A stretch of DNA of 64,000 bases from Homalodisca vitripennis (GCF_021130785.1 NC_060207.1:193307501-193371500), one strand, 5' to 3'. Shown: positions 23,701 through 33,988, counted from the first letter of the stretch. Notes: a model not told the origin generated them from the letters alone. Translations and numbers: made by a program.

Positions 23701-25352
23701 AATTTAAATTAAATATATTTAAGCCCCACTGGATTATTGAAGTGTGAAGATCATTAATAAGTCCAGGCAATAAAGGGAATGAGAGCATATTTCTTGGTCC
23801 TCTTGAAATAAATTTTCAATCGCTAAATATCATAATCCTTTCAAAAAAATGAAAGTATATTATGTTTTACTGTATGCTTTATACTTCGTATACTGCATGA
23901 TGATTTCGGTACTTTATTTAAAAAATACAGTAAATATTTCTAATTAGTATGCCTAAGTCTTTGTTATAACTTCGGCTAAAAAGTGTATCTTTGACATTTT
24001 TTGTCTTACACTGTAAATAATACTACCCCTCATATTTATTGTTTGAAATTGCGTGAAAGTATTGATTGAGCCTTTCCTTTGTGGTCTACAAATCGAAAGC
24101 CAATTTGTATTGAATAAAACACACAATCTAGGTTTTCGTGAAATCTATAAAATAGCCTGAAGCAAACCATCAGACAGGAACATTAAATCAGATTCAGCCA
24201 ACCCTAATATGACCTACTTGTAGTCTCTTTGTCTTAGTTTGCCGCTAATATAACTACTAGTTATGTGTCTGAAGGTTGGCTTTAAGTTAATCATGTCAAG
24301 AAAATTGCCATCTGCAAACACCGACATCCAAAAAAATTAACGCGGCTGTCGGTCTACTCCTTTCTTGGGGGAATATTCTTTCGATTTTATCTAATTTAAC
24401 ATCTAGGTATACTGAAAATTTAAAGCCTAACTCATACTAACAGCAAAGGCTAACAGATCTAAACATGAAAACAATTTTTTAACTTAAGTTGTAACAAAGA
24501 CTTAGGTATATTAATTAGAAATATTTTTACTAGTAATTATTATATCATTTTTCTTGCTTGTACACCCACTTTCCTATTAAAGGCTTTTGTGATTTCTGTG
24601 AAAGTATATACAAAATTAAACATTTTTCCGGAATTTTACATTCCATGTTTTTTATATTTTTTCCATGAATTTTTTCGTCATTAAGCATAATTATTATATC
24701 AACACTAACAAAAAGATAATAGAGTTTGGGAAATTTGCCATTGTTATATGTTACAAAATGTATAACACAATGTTTTGAGGATTGTATCTGTCCTTTTTAT
24801 CAGGTGAGAAAATAATATATTACAATGGAAAGAAAAAAATGTAAAAAGGAGAAAACATTTTTTAAACATACTCAAAATATGCTTGTATGTCTAGCACATA
24901 AACTTAGGACCGAAGGCGGCTGCATTTACCCTTCCCCCTCCCGACCATCGACTTCCTGGTCTTAGTGTTGCAGATGTCACGCCGCGATGCCACAGGAAGT
25001 GCCGGCATTGGTTTTCTTGTTAGTGTCCCACTTTCGCCTGCGCTGGTGTAACGTGTAATAGTGCTCGTAACTTGTATCCTGTGCAGTGACAACGCCTGGA
25101 TTCATTTTCTCCTGTTTGGACTTCAAGCATTTTTCTTCTTTTTTCCTTTCTTTTTTGTAATGCACTATTTTCTCACCTGATGAAGGGGAAAGATTTCAAT
25201 CCTCGAAACGTTGTTTATACAATTAGTAACGATGGCAAATGTCCGAAATTCTATAATATTTTCAAACATTCCTTAATCAATAACCAACTTAAAACAAAGA
25301 ATAACATTAGCTTACCAACACAGACGATTAACAAGAGCCTGGATAGCTGCAT
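20667..25352 (-). CDS. Kazal-like small secreted protein, gene A (three exons)
   Basis: Predicted spliced gene with exons 25352-25316, 22985-22803 and 20776-20667, GT-AG borders, all introns phase 1, giving 109 residues. The leader MQLSRLLLIVCV is followed by RWKEWYDNKFKPC and the six-cysteine pattern C-x3-C-x7-C-x15-C-x7-C-x13-C found in gene B. The central CPRHLEFVCGYD is Kazal-like. I infer a secreted protein, perhaps a protease inhibitor, without knowing its target. Genes A and B are in tandem and similarly built. Its oddity is intron 2, which begins with ten extra 80-bp copies of the end of exon 2, each with its own potential donor. Reading through the authentic donor into the array would meet a stop after about 12 codons. 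Confidence 0.74.
21640..21742. repeat. Fragment shared with 25211-25310
   Basis: GAACGATGGCAAATGTTCGG and later AAACAAAGAATA match the segment immediately after the hammerhead-like motif at 25.2 kb. Probably a piece of the same Penelope-like or non-autonomous retroelement family. Confidence 0.45.
21987..22885 (-). repeat. 80-bp tandem array derived from exon 2 of gene A
   Basis: Eleven units at exact 80-bp spacing (GTGCAAGCAT occurs every 80 bases from 22011 to 22811). The last unit is the 3' end of exon 2 itself, and the other ten lie in the following intron. On the minus strand each unit runs from TACGACCA through CTCTGTTCGCTCC to ACCAATGCAG|GT, so the exon-intron donor is copied in every unit. 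Units differ by only a few substitutions, so amplification is recent or homogenised. Because 80 is not a multiple of three, the frame shifts at each unit; the plus strand is free of stops and yields misleading long reading frames. Confidence 0.93.
22803..22985 (-). CDS. Exon 2 of Kazal-like gene A
   Basis: Acceptor GGTTTTTCTACAG, donor ACAG|GTACGA, 183 bases, phase 1 on both sides. It encodes ELLAEDMSARWKEWY, then NKFKPCVQICPRHLEFVCGY and SSLCSLQKHNACTNT. The final 77 bases seeded the adjacent 80-bp array. Confidence 0.78.
22990..24790. other. Intron 1 of gene A, no gene seen
   Basis: AT-rich sequence between exon 2 and a Penelope-like fragment. I see no second exon, coding relic or clear repeat here. 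Confidence 0.4.
24791..25310 (+). mobile_element. Penelope-like or retrozyme-like fragment with inverted repeats
   Basis: An imperfect inverted repeat (24791-24826 against 25155-25187, sharing TTTTCTCACCTGAT) encloses a GC-richer core (24900-25110). The right arm runs into a hammerhead-like motif and a segment repeated at 21640-21742. This layout recalls terminal pseudo-LTRs of Penelope-like elements, but there is no coding part. It sits in intron 1 of gene A and ends next to the donor of the leader exon. Confidence 0.45.
25165..25225 (+). ncRNA. Hammerhead ribozyme-like motif
   Basis: CTGATGA at 25177-25183 and GAAACGTT at 25205-25212 are separated by a segment with a partly paired AGGGG...TCCTC stem II. 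In the hammerhead numbering C3-A9 and G12-A15.1 are canonical, position 17 is U, and base 1.1 (G) can pair with 2.1 (C) and 1.2 with 2.2. Stem III is only A-U/C-G with no loop, as in minimal hammerheads of Penelope-like elements and retrozymes, which act best as dimers. Activity is unproven. Confidence 0.5.
25316..25352 (-). CDS. Exon 1 (leader) of Kazal-like gene A
   Basis: ATG then QLSRLLLIVCV and donor G|GTAAGC, phase 1; same length and donor as 10474-10510. The leucine-rich core suggests a signal peptide. Confidence 0.7.
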
Positions 25353-25470
25353 AATTGTCAGTGGCCAGATACTCTGTATCACTGGGCGGTAGTTAAATAC
25401 AGTTGCAGAGTCGACAGCACAATTCACATCAGCTATAATCGTCAAGAGTAAGTACTGGAGCACTCATTTA
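25353..25470 (-). promoter_or_regulatory. Conserved 5' region of Kazal-like gene A
   Basis: Aligned with 10511-10645: shared CCAGTGATA about 25-35 bases before the ATG, GACTCTGCAACT and CTCCAGTACTTA. Likely 5' UTR and core promoter. Confidence 0.45.
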
Positions 25471-26237
25471 ATTCTGTGGAAATGGTCTGGTCCGGCATTT
25501 ACTTCTCCATTGATGGTTTCACATATATCAATTTCTGCTTAAATACCAAGTTTATAAGCAATGTTAGTTGTTAACAGCAATTTTTATGTATTTCCTCGTA
25601 TACCAGGGGTGAGGTGTGAAAGGTAACCTCTTTTTAAATGGCACCTTAAAATCTTTCTCGGGACTAGTGAAGTTCATTGGAATGTATATTTATCCCTGCA
25701 GACATTATCTAATTATTGAATGTGGTAATTCGGAATAAACTGAACCTCACAGATCCGGAACCTCCCAATCTTAAATAGGAATGCGAAACAGATTCTCAAT
25801 AAGCACTTTTTACATAGGTATCTTTGCTAAACTCCATTGTTTTAAGAAGATTAGTTTGTTTATATTTCAGTGGCTAAATGAGCGCCTTTTTCATTTAATG
25901 ACATGCATTACGCCAAGAGCAAATACCCTCTTGGACAAAAGTTTTTGTCAATCACTATCGTTTTTGTACATACATTTATTCATATATTCATTAAGTAAAG
26001 TTAATATGAATTTTCTATTTTATTTTTTTACTGAGAAGATTAAACTAGAACAAATAAATTACAAAAATCTGTTATATCAAATATTTGAAAAGAACGCGCA
26101 CAGTAAATAAGACAAGTAACGTAAATCATGTTTACTCTACAAATTGTTTTTATGATCTGCGATGATGTGCATTTTTTTATTTTTATGTTAGCCCCTTACT
26201 CGTGTTTTCTTTGTGTACGTTTAATGGTCTTAAACCG
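25471..26237. other. Upstream of gene A, no further gene seen
   Basis: AT-rich. A 109-codon frame at 25781-26110 is phenylalanine, leucine and isoleucine rich and looks like chance. Confidence 0.4.
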
Positions 26238-27171
26238 TCATCTTATCATATATGTATGTGACATAGCCTTCCACTCTTCAATTACTTCGTTTTGAGGGGC
26301 AGCCAGGATTGTTAAAGGGACGTTTTGGCTCTTAAACATTTTTAAAGTAAAGAACACGTGTTCTAAAGAATTGATTTCCGGAATTTTTGGTGGCAATTCA
26401 GTTTTGTCTACACCAACCTCCCTTCAGTTGTGTCTTGGATTTCTGGAGCGTTATAAGGATGGCATAGTAATGCATAAATTTTAACTTAGGACCATAAATG
26501 GAGAAAATGGAACTGCATGTTCTTCTGGTATGTCTCTCATACGCCTTTATACACTTGCAGCTGGTCACAAACTAAGTGCGTGACACAAAGTTAATACCGC
26601 CCTAAAACATAACTAAGCCCCCATGAAAGGGTATCCTGGGTAGAAGCAGGCTTGGGAAAATCTTTCACCCCGCCTTCTCCAGACTTGCTTTCGTCCATGT
26701 GGAGAAACTAGACTCGTGTGGGAACAGAACCTTCTTCAAATTTTTCGTGTTCCAGTTGACATGGTTTTGAGCAAATTTAAGTCTGGCCACCCGATGGCGT
26801 GTGGTGAGGAGAGGACATACGACAGGTCTTCTGCTTCTCAAATCATCCTCTCTAAGACGTCTATGTACTGTATGAAAGGCCTAGTACGGCTTGAAGTGTG
26901 CACCTTACTTACCTACCTACTGTTACTCGTTCTCCTGTGAAGACTATTGACAATAAGAAATCGATCATCTGTTCTACCTGTGGTTCTTGATCTGCCCCGA
27001 CTTGGCTTTCTGTTACCAAGTAAAGTTTCTAGAAATTGCCTTACAGCTGTACTAACCGTTAAATGGTGTACTTCAAATATTCTACTCACTTCTCTTTGCG
27101 AGCGCCCCCGTTGAACCAAAATCCGTACTCTACCTCAAGCACTTAGTCAAATTACGCGACGGTCCATCCAT
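26238..27171 (-). pseudogene. Tc1-like transposase pseudogene
   Basis: Minus-strand relic of a Tc1/mariner transposase that once cut and pasted its element. Near the start, SQREVSRIFEVHHLTVSTAV is the paired-like helix-turn-helix and SRGRSRTTGRTDDRFL is the GRPR-type linker. Further on come RRLREDDLRSRRP, then PHESSFSTW (normally SDESRF), FHGGLVMF (normally GG..MVWG) and, near the end, PPKIPEINSLEHVF (normally SPDLNPIEHVW). The first catalytic D is H and the second region reads FMHYYA where DNA is expected. There are several frameshifts and stops. The final E of the DDE triad survives. It is clearly dead; I could not find convincing inverted repeats. Confidence 0.8.
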
Positions 27172-27968
27172 AACTATCTGCTTACTGTACAACTTATTGA
27201 TTCCAAAAACTAACAGAGCTCATTGTAATTCAAGCTTTGTCAGAAGAATAAAGAATAAGCTATGATTAAAGCTGCACGAATGACATTAATTTGGAATTTT
27301 GACTGTAGCTTAGATAACAAATAGAAAGTATGATAAAGAAGATATTTATCAAAAGTACATTATCTTCCTTTAGAGGATACCAATAGTCTACTCCGGAGTA
27401 TATCCGTAACATGGGTTCTTATAGAGTTATTCTGGACCAATGGGAGAGCAGCAATGGCGGCTAGGCCACACTGGATTTTTAGAATTAAGTAGTGTTATTA
27501 CGTTCAAGAGTAGATTCCTGAAGTCAAACACCAAAACATATTAGAACACTAAATTATTAGCTTAAAGTTGAAGATTATTTAATATTGCAGTAATGACCTC
27601 TTTTTGTGTTTTTAATTTAAATTGTTCGGGAAATTTTATTATTGTCACATTGTACTCATTTACGGGGTTAATACTTTCCGTAATATATTTTTCATTTCAA
27701 AGCGACGGTGTAGTGTTAACATTAGATCTATCATACTAAGAAGAGGTGGTAAAATCATACATTTTCAAATTACATCATGTAATGTCAGATAAATAAAACA
27801 ACTACTTAAATAAAGATATACAAATATAACTGTATTTTCCTGGTACCACTCCATTATGCAGTTAGATGGTTACGTGACAAGGTTCGCTGCTATTTACATT
27901 TCTCATTCATTTCCTTTGTTAAACGTTACATATCATGGTTATGTAACAAGCTTATTGGCTGAACACAG

Positions 27969-28383
27969 CTGAGACCCCTCACAGATCGCTGTGATGTTTC
28001 CGTAACACTACCTACACTCCTGAGACCCCTCACAGATTGCTGTGATGTTTCCGTAACACTACCTACACACCTGAGACCTCTCACAGATCGCTGTTATGTC
28101 TCCATAACACTACCTACACACCTGAGACCCCTCACAGATCGCTGTGATGTCTCCGTAACACTACCTACACACCTGAGACCCCTCACAGATCGCTGTGATG
28201 TCTCCGTAACACTACCTACACACCTGAGACCCCTCACAGATCGCTGTGATGTTTCCGTAACACTACACAACTGAGACCAGTCATAGATCGCTGTGTTATC
28301 TCCGTAATACTACCTACACACCTGAGACCCCTCACAAATCGCTTGATATTTCCGTAACACTACCTGCACAGCTAAGACCCCCC
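27969..28383. repeat. 51-bp minisatellite
   Basis: Eight units plus a partial start at 27969, 28020, 28071, 28122, 28173, 28224, 28271, 28322 and 28372. Each begins CTGAGACCCCTCACAGATCG and ends near ACTACCTACACAC. The first six are exactly 51 bases apart; the seventh is shortened. No coding frame persists. Confidence 0.93.
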
Positions 28384-28399
28384 ACTGTACACAGCCGGT

Positions 28400-29295
28400 C
28401 ATCAACTGCAAGTTGGACCTTTGCCATTTACAACAGCGGCGTTCACAAAGTAGGCAGTTCCTTGTAAATAAATTCTAATTTTATAATATTAAACTATTTG
28501 TATGCAGAACCATTTACAATTTAAAAATAAATAAAACAAAGTATTTCCTTATAGATGCATAATTACAGAATTATTTTATGAACTATCTAAATTTCTGATT
28601 TATATTATGTCTTATCAGATTATTAGTTGAACCAAATTACCAAACCAATATATGCCAAGATTATAACCTATACTGCTAATCGGAAATTTTAATGTAGTGT
28701 GTTAACTATAATTTTCAATATGGAAACACTTTAGAGAAAATGTTAATAAATAATAATTGTTTACATTGATTTGTATTTACTCACAGAAAACGAGGTGTTT
28801 TTTTTTTTTTTCAGTATAAATTCATCTTTATATTATAACTTTGTTAGTTTACTATTTATTTCTTACATGCTTGGAATAAAGATTATTAATTAGTATAATT
28901 AATTTAGTTAATTTTTTCGGTTATATCTTGTAATTATAGACATTATATATATAAACATAGACTTTCTAAGTGAATTTCATAAAAATACAAAAATCTAAGT
29001 AGTTTAAAATAATTTATTTCTTTACTTTATCTAAGAATATGTAAATTTAATGTAGATAAACATGGGAATGTGCAAGAAGTATTCCTTACAAACGTTGTGT
29101 TTTCGACCTGTACTAGATACACACGCTGTCAATTTTAAATTATATAATGGCAATAACTTTTTACGCTACAAGTGTTCCAGCTACAAGTTACATATTGGAT
29201 CAGCCCCTGTCTCAACCGCGTGCAAAACTTTGAAATTTTAATGAGAGATCCACGTAAAATATTAACTGAGTTTACAGTAAAAAAAGAATAATTTT
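28400..29295. other. AT-rich stretch, no gene seen
   Basis: Contains a short poly(T) run near 28797-28811 and nothing else that I can support. Confidence 0.4.
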
Positions 29296-29298
29296 TAA

Positions 29299-29545
29299 GT
29301 AAATAAACACGGTACACTGACAGCAACACGTCAAGTCGACAAACGCTCTAAAAATAAATGTATTGTTGAGTCATACATTATTTGGAGCACAAGAGAGCGA
29401 GGCTGCACGATTGCCGCATTACATGTAACATTTACCCTGGGTCGGGGCAAGATTCGAGGATTTACGTTTCAGGACATTCCCATGCCCACATATGTATGCT
29501 CTGAACACTTGCATTCGTACGCCTATACCGCAATGTGGGGACTTT
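29299..29545. repeat. Duplicated block, partner at 13622-13866
   Basis: Partner of the block upstream of gene B; GCCGCATTACATGTAACATT is identical. It lies about 3.9 kb upstream of the leader exon of gene A. Confidence 0.55.
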
Positions 29546-29659
29546 TATCTCTTGAACTTTCATCTCATTACCCCTAATATCAATACGATGAAACTATAGT
29601 GTCTACTTTGGACTGTCAAGTTCAAGGTAGGTTTTACATAATTACAACATAGAGGTATG

Positions 29660-30250
29660 TCACACCTGTCGTAAAAAGCTTCGCTGAAGTTGCATAGAAA
29701 ATAGCAAATCTATTAAATTGATTAGAGAATGCCGCAACATATAACTCATTCTTGTATAAATGAAATGATTCCTAATTTAAAGTCTGTATATAAACACTAC
29801 CTTGCCAAATGATTCATTATTCAAATATTCAAATGTTTTCATTAAATTAGATTTAATTTCTGTGTTTAAATAATAAAAGTCACTATAAAATGCTGATGTA
29901 TATGTACGGATAGTTGTGTTAATGTATCACATTTCTGAAACTCTTATGGGTGTCTTAAGTTTTTTATACATTTATTTATTCTGCTATTCTCTCGTTGCCA
30001 TGATGGTTACCGATAAACTAATCTAAACATATTCGCTAACGCTCAGTCACATGCCATGGAGACATGCACCATCGTCTAAGTCAATATTACTCATATAAAT
30101 GAAGCTCCATGCACCATTTCAAGTATGTATGTCACTTTGTTTTTAAGATATCGTGTGGACATAAAGGTAGAAATTAAAAATTAATTTTCCAATCCTACTA
30201 GTGATAGGCTTCGCTAAAGCTCAGCCAATCACTCATGGTGGAACCACAAT
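29660..30250 (+). repeat. Copy of dispersed GCTTCGCTAAAGCTCAGCC repeat
   Basis: Contains GATAGTT..GTGTTAATGT, CTCTTATGGGTGTC, the GCCATGATGGTTACC block, GAAGCTCCATGCACCATTTC and GGCTTCGCTAAAGCTCAGCC in order. The same order is found at 40890-41222 followed, after a LINE, by 43285-43450, and in reverse at 10860-11300. It is probably a non-autonomous element; family not identified. Confidence 0.55.
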
Positions 30251-30259
30251 ATAAACAGT

Positions 30260-31205
30260 GTCTCCAAACCTCTATAAGAAAATGGACGAAAATTTGAAAA
30301 AACTCACGTTTAGTACACAGAATTAAAGCATCAGAAGTGAATACATTTCGACTCCAAAAGCATGTAATTCAAATACATATAATAAAAAGTGAGCATTTTC
30401 CATAGCACGCCTGGTTTAAGAAATGTGCATTAGAAGAAATCACCACCCTTACACAACTTTTTGTCTCTTGCTAGAGAACGTATAACAGTTAACCTAAAAA
30501 AGAGATCACAGTGTAACGTAACATGAACGACGAACTATCCCCTACCATCCCTGAGGTAATTTATACAATTCAATACACATCCCCAACCATGCGCTCTATC
30601 CTGTACATCAATATGGGCTGTAATTTGTCTTCAGAATGGAGCTCACCTGGAACCTTAACATACAGGGAAATATCGCTCAGTATCTAGCCTTAAGGTAAGA
30701 GACGAACAGAGAAAACAAATCACGATCTCTACTTTCAATTTTATTTTACTGCTTCTGGATATAATTTACTGTTCCCCAAGAGCGGATACAGGAGGGGCAT
30801 CTTAGTTGTAATTATTTACCATTATTTTCACTGTAACAGGTAAACTTTGATATACAGATTGATTCATACCTAAACTTTAGCTCACTGTAAAGTTAATTTG
30901 GTATTTTATGCTTACAATACAAGAGTGAGTTTTTTGTTTTTTAAATGCAAAAACCTCGTAACGGGCCACTGTGGGTCCTTCCGTAGATTTGCCACAGGCG
31001 GTGGTGTTCCGGAAACATATAACAACATAGAAAATATTGCGTCCTGTAATTAGTGCATGTAACGTTCTAAAATAATAAAACTATGCGTTCTACCAATAAA
31101 AAAGTGTATTTTTTCTTTTTAAGCTTAGTATATTATATGAATGCTTTAGTAGGGCACACACTCATTCGTTCAATACAATCAAGCCATACAGTTAGTTTTT
31201 ATGTG
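30260..31205. other. AT-rich stretch, no gene seen
   Basis: No reading frame, tandem repeat or recognisable relic found between the dispersed repeat and the long-TIR transposon. Confidence 0.4.
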
Positions 31206-31209
31206 TATA

Positions 31210-31638
31210 CAGGTGAGTGGCTCTTGGTGTGACAAAATTTTTTGGGTTATAATGTAAAGTAAATGTGATACAATGGTGGTTATAAAAAAGTCTAACTCCA
31301 AAAATTAGGTATGAAATGAATTATGTTCAGTTTTTCTTAAAAACCCGTGTTTTGTACGTAAATCTGACATTTCTCAGCAATTTTTAGACATATGTGAGCA
31401 AACTACATCATTTTTAGATTCCTTGTTAAATTTTAAATTTGAAAAAGTTATCGGTTCAATCGGTAAGAAAAGAAAATTAAGCTTTAGGTCGATTCAAATG
31501 GCAAAGTTGCTAAGTTTCAGAAAAACTGAAATATCATTGAACCCCATCTTTTTGCCACACCCTGTACACAAGAATGTGTCAAGTGATATTAAAAACTTTG
31601 CCATTTAATAGGCTTTAAAATGGTATGCCATATGACCA
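31210..31638 (+). repeat. Left long inverted repeat of the mariner-like element
   Basis: Aligns as reverse complement with 33225-33655 with scattered mismatches; one G is missing in its terminal CAGG. Confidence 0.85.
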
Positions 31639-31998
31639 TAGTTAAGTATTCGATTACTTACTCTTATCGGTTTGAATATTAACACACATGCAAGCCACAA
31701 AAGGATTAAAACAATTTAATAACAACTGTACATAATTGTTATGTTTTATAAAACTGCCTCATAAAACAATGAATTGAAGATTACAAAAAAGTAAAGCAGT
31801 TTAAAATAATTTGTGGATGCTAGTTACGGATTAATGGTCACATCCTTTATCAATGTTTTAATTCAATGTTTATCTTATCACTTTCACCGGTATTGTACAT
31901 TCATTCCTTATCTTGTTTTGAAAGACCAGTGTCCACATGAATTACTTCTACCTCCAATAAACAATGTTTCTGCTCAATTTAGTCAAGTGTAGGCTGCC

Positions 31999-33013
31999 AT
32001 GGAGTTCACTACTCGAGAATACGCTGATATGCACTTTCTTTACGGGTTTTGTGATGGAAATGCGCGTGCTGCCCAAAGAGAGTATCATGCTCGCTACCCT
32101 TATCGCCGACTTCCCAGTCATTCTGTGTTCTCAAGACTCCATCAACGTCTTGTGGAGGGAGGTACGGTTCACACAAGACCTAATGAAGTAGGACACATTG
32201 TTCATGATGTAGGATTAGATGAAGTAGTTCTAAATTCAGTTCGGAATGATCCAGAAGTTAGTAGTAGACAACTTGCTAGAGACGTAGGTGTATCACAATG
32301 GAAGGTTTTGGACATTTTGCATAAGAATAAGTTCCATCCATACCATTTTACGCCTGTTCAAGGTCTGAAAGCAACTGATTATGCTCCTAGAGTACAAATC
32401 TGTCGTTGGTTGCTAAACAGAGACATAGAGCAGCGTAATTTTTTTCGAAAACTCCTTTGGACTGATGAGTCATTGTTTACAAGAGCAGGAATTTTAAATT
32501 GTCATAATATGCACCACTGGGATCAACAAAACCCACACCGGACAAGGGAACAATCCTTTCAAACGCGTTTTAGTATTAATGTTTGGTGTGGAGTCTTAAG
32601 CGACCAATTGATTGGACCTCACATATTTGATGGAACTGTAAATGGAACAAACTACTTAGATTTTTTGCAACACGACCTACCTAAGCTTCTAGATGGTTTG
32701 AACAATGTTGAAAGGGACGAGCTTATATTCCAGCAGGATGGAGCCCCTCCACATTTTAATGCAACGTACGTCAATGATTGACTGAAAACTATCCCGAGTG
32801 GGTTGGAAGTGGGGAACTGTCGCATGGCCTGCCCGATCTCCCGACCCTACACCTATGGACTTTTTTGTGTTGTGTTTTTTTAAACAGGAAGTTTATTCCA
32901 CCCCAGAAAACTCAGAAGAAGAATTACGAGGCAGAATTGGTCTGGCTGCTCAAAGGCTTCCGGAAAAACTGTCTTTTAAAATGACCATGGAAAAAAGAAG
33001 ATCGCCATTTTGA
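31999..33013 (+). pseudogene. DUF4817-type mariner-like transposase, frame-shifted
   Basis: The first 260 codons (31999-32781) are open. They hold a DUF4817/helix-turn-helix head (residues 1-56, TTREYADMHFLYGFCDGNAR), a second helix-turn-helix (about 84-110, SSRQLARDVGVSQWKVLDIL) and the catalytic domain with D156 (LLWTDESLF) and D247 (FQQDGAPPHF). The frame then ends in TGA at 32779-32781. The next part continues in another frame (ENYPEWVGSG) and then a third (GTVAWPARSPDPTPMDFF, third catalytic D) to the stop at 33013. Two single-base-type shifts thus separate the catalytic residues. The spacing between the second and third D is about 40. The protein cannot be made as is, unless these shifts are assembly errors. 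Confidence 0.85.
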
Positions 33014-33224
33014 GAATAAACTGCAATGATTTTACTTTTAATGTTTTGTGTTCATGAGGTATTCTAATTTTCATTTACCTTATTGATAATTGATTAAAGT
33101 TCCATTATTAAATATCTTTACTAATGCTCAAAAATTATGTTTATTATACCGTCCTATGACTGATTACTCAATGTTAACTTTTAACCTATACTGATTTTTT
33201 TAAATAGCAAAACACCTAAATAGC

Positions 33225-33655
33225 TGGCCATATGGCATACCATTTTAAAGCCTATTAAATGGCAAAGTTTTTAATATCACTTGACACATTCTTGTGTACA
33301 GGGTGTGGCAAAAAGATGGGGTTCAATGATATTTCAGTTTTTCTGAAACTTAGCAACTTTGCCATTTGAATCGACCTGAAGCTTAATTTTCTTTTCTTAC
33401 CGTTTGAACCGATAACTTTTCAAATTTAAAATTTAACGGAGAATCTAAAAATGATGTAGTTTGCTCACATATGTCTAAACGATGCTGAGAAATATCAGAT
33501 TTACGTACAAAAACACGGGTTTTTAAGAAAAACTGAAAATAATTCATTTCAGACCTAATTTTTGGAGTTAGACTTTTTTGTAACCACCATTGTATCACAT
33601 TTTGCATTGCATTATAACCCAAAAAATTTTGTCACACCAAGAGCCACTCACCCTG
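33225..33655 (-). repeat. Right long inverted repeat of the mariner-like element
   Basis: Partner of 31210-31638; retains the full CAGGGTGAGTGGCTC terminus. Confidence 0.85.
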
Positions 33656-33734
33656 TATAACCATTTGTATATATTAACCATATACTGTATATAAACGATT
33701 AACTAAAACCATTTTTTTAATTACTTACTTTTAA

Positions 33735-33780
33735 TTATTTCCAGACACGTGTTTCGGTATAAAACTATCATCAGTGTGAA
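33735..33780 (-). ncRNA. Hammerhead ribozyme motif
   Basis: On the minus strand CTGATGA (33774-33768) is followed, after a short degenerate stem II, by GAAACACGTGTC (33755-33744). These are the conserved hammerhead core halves. Stem III would be ACAC/GTGT with no loop, position 17 is C (a GUC cleavage site), and bases 1.1-1.2 (TG) pair with 2.1-2.2 (CA). Loopless stem III is typical of minimal hammerheads in Penelope-like elements and retrozymes. No coding part accompanies it; it directly abuts the tRNA-derived SINE array. Cleavage is not demonstrated. Confidence 0.6.
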
Positions 33781-33988
33781 CATTAACCTCTAAATAAATA
33801 ATAAACAATATATTATATTATTATTATTATATTAAATTAGGCTATTGCAACTTATACAAATTTAATGAATGTAAATAGAAGTCATTTGACAGGTATTTGG
33901 TCTTCCGATCATATGTTAGTTTGGTTATTTAAACACATATGTGAAAGAAACGACCAAATACAAAATAATTGAATCGTAAAAAGTGAGG

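Larger units (their letters stand above)
31210..33655 (+). mobile_element. Mariner-like transposon with about 430-bp inverted repeats
   Basis: A 2446-bp element flanked by TA (31208-31209 and 33656-33657), with very long inverted repeats, 31210-31638 and 33225-33655, starting CAGG(G)TGAGTGGCTC. Inside each arm, about 355 bases in, is a second terminus-like sequence TACAGGGTGTGGCAAAAAG facing the opposite way (31564/31565 and 33298/33299). Each arm therefore looks like a self-contained TA-flanked MITE-like unit, plus 74 shared inner bases. The centre carries a frame-shifted DUF4817-type transposase gene. Confidence 0.82.

Noticed and set aside
25781..26110. 109-codon plus-strand frame
   Set aside because: Composition is AT-driven (F, L, I, K, N rich), with no motif, paralogue or splice context.
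27969..28383. 51-bp repeats as a CRISPR array
   Set aside because: Units are contiguous without unique spacers and the DNA is eukaryotic.
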